From contig NZ_VOPZ01000006.1 of assembly GCF_010470665.1 (NCBI RefSeq), forward strand, positions 239,274 through 303,273: 64,000 nt of DNA, in the 5' to 3' direction. This document shows, one piece after another, positions 63,939 through 64,000 of the stretch. The DNA comes from Desulfovibrio sp. JC022 (lineage in GTDB: Bacteria; Desulfobacterota; Desulfovibrionia; Desulfovibrionales; Desulfovibrionaceae). Positions within the stretch are counted from its first letter, which is position 1. Each line of letters begins with the position of its first letter. A program made the translations under genes and the position numbers. Below the pieces are notes generated by a model, which saw only the letters and a program-made list of their open reading frames with translations, did no database searches and was not told the origin of the DNA.

Positions 63939-64000
63939 TTAATTCTCAATGTCGAAACCATCGTTAGGATTGCGTTCAAAATGATGAGCCAAATATTCTT
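63939..64000 (-). CDS. 3' end of a gene cut by the window edge (possible transposase)
   Basis: An open minus-strand frame enters from the right edge and ends with TAA at 63941-63939; the visible tail reads EYLAHHFERNPNDGFDIEN. About 20 residues are too few for identification. The adjacent hairpins suggest a transposon-associated gene, but another function is equally possible. Confidence 0.35.
   Translation of the reverse strand, partial: EYLAHHFERNPNDGFDIEN

Overview
The window looks like chromosomal DNA from a Desulfovibrio-type (Maridesulfovibrio-like) sulfate-reducing bacterium of the Desulfobacterota. The grounds are an anaerobe-type nif cluster with nifI1-nifI2 between nifH and nifD, a NifD with an insertion of about 50 residues, a membrane-bound molybdopterin sulfur-compound reductase with c- and b-type cytochromes, a probable selenoprotein, and many intergenic GC-rich repeats. 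This assignment is inference from gene content; no rRNA or tRNA is present.

Layout. 1-7.5 kb: a minus-strand type VI secretion operon (tssA-B-C-hcp-tssE-tssF-tssG, running off the left end). 7.7-21.0 kb: minus-strand genes tied together by four near-identical operator sequences: flavodoxin, methyltransferase and a fused double CoA-dehydratase activase; a MarR regulator; an RND exporter, LolA-like protein and outer-membrane barrel; and a PchR-like AraC regulator with an RhtX/FptX-like MFS transporter. 21.2-37.4 kb: the nitrogen-fixation island, with nifV plus an unknown gene on the minus strand, divergent from nifH-I1-I2-D-K-(degenerate nifB paralogue)-ferredoxin-GNAT-E-N-B, a secreted protein, and nifA. 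Divergent sigma54 promoters serve nifV and nifH. 37.8-43.9 kb: a Crp-family regulator, a sulfatase-fold hydrolase with Thr at the nucleophile position, a thioredoxin and thioredoxin-reductase pair, an SLC13-type transporter and an EamA transporter. 44.0-46.4 kb: an EF-hand protein and a chemotaxis receptor.

46.6-60.8 kb is a sulfur and redox island. A CsoR-family regulator carries the CstR-type Cys pair without the metal-binding His. It sits next to a TorD chaperone. Convergent to these is an operon of monoheme cytochrome c, Mo-bisPGD reductase, four-cluster ferredoxin, cytochrome b, a triple-rhodanese protein and a rhodanese read through an in-frame UGA, probably selenocysteine. A palindrome resembling CsoR/CstR operators lies upstream of the operon. 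Divergent from it is a YeiH-type transporter with a sigma54 promoter, followed by a c-heme sensor kinase and a sigma54-dependent response regulator. 61.2-63.7 kb: a metallo-beta-lactamase-fold hydrolase and a LacI regulator with paired operators. The right edge holds a hairpin and the 3' end of a gene, perhaps an IS200/IS605-like element.

Most noteworthy: the selenocysteine rhodanese with a bacterial-SECIS-like hairpin and its CstR-linked reductase operon; the NifB paralogue that has lost all three radical-SAM cysteines; the Thr-for-Cys sulfatase operon; the four-site MarR regulon; and nine copies of a compound intergenic repeat.
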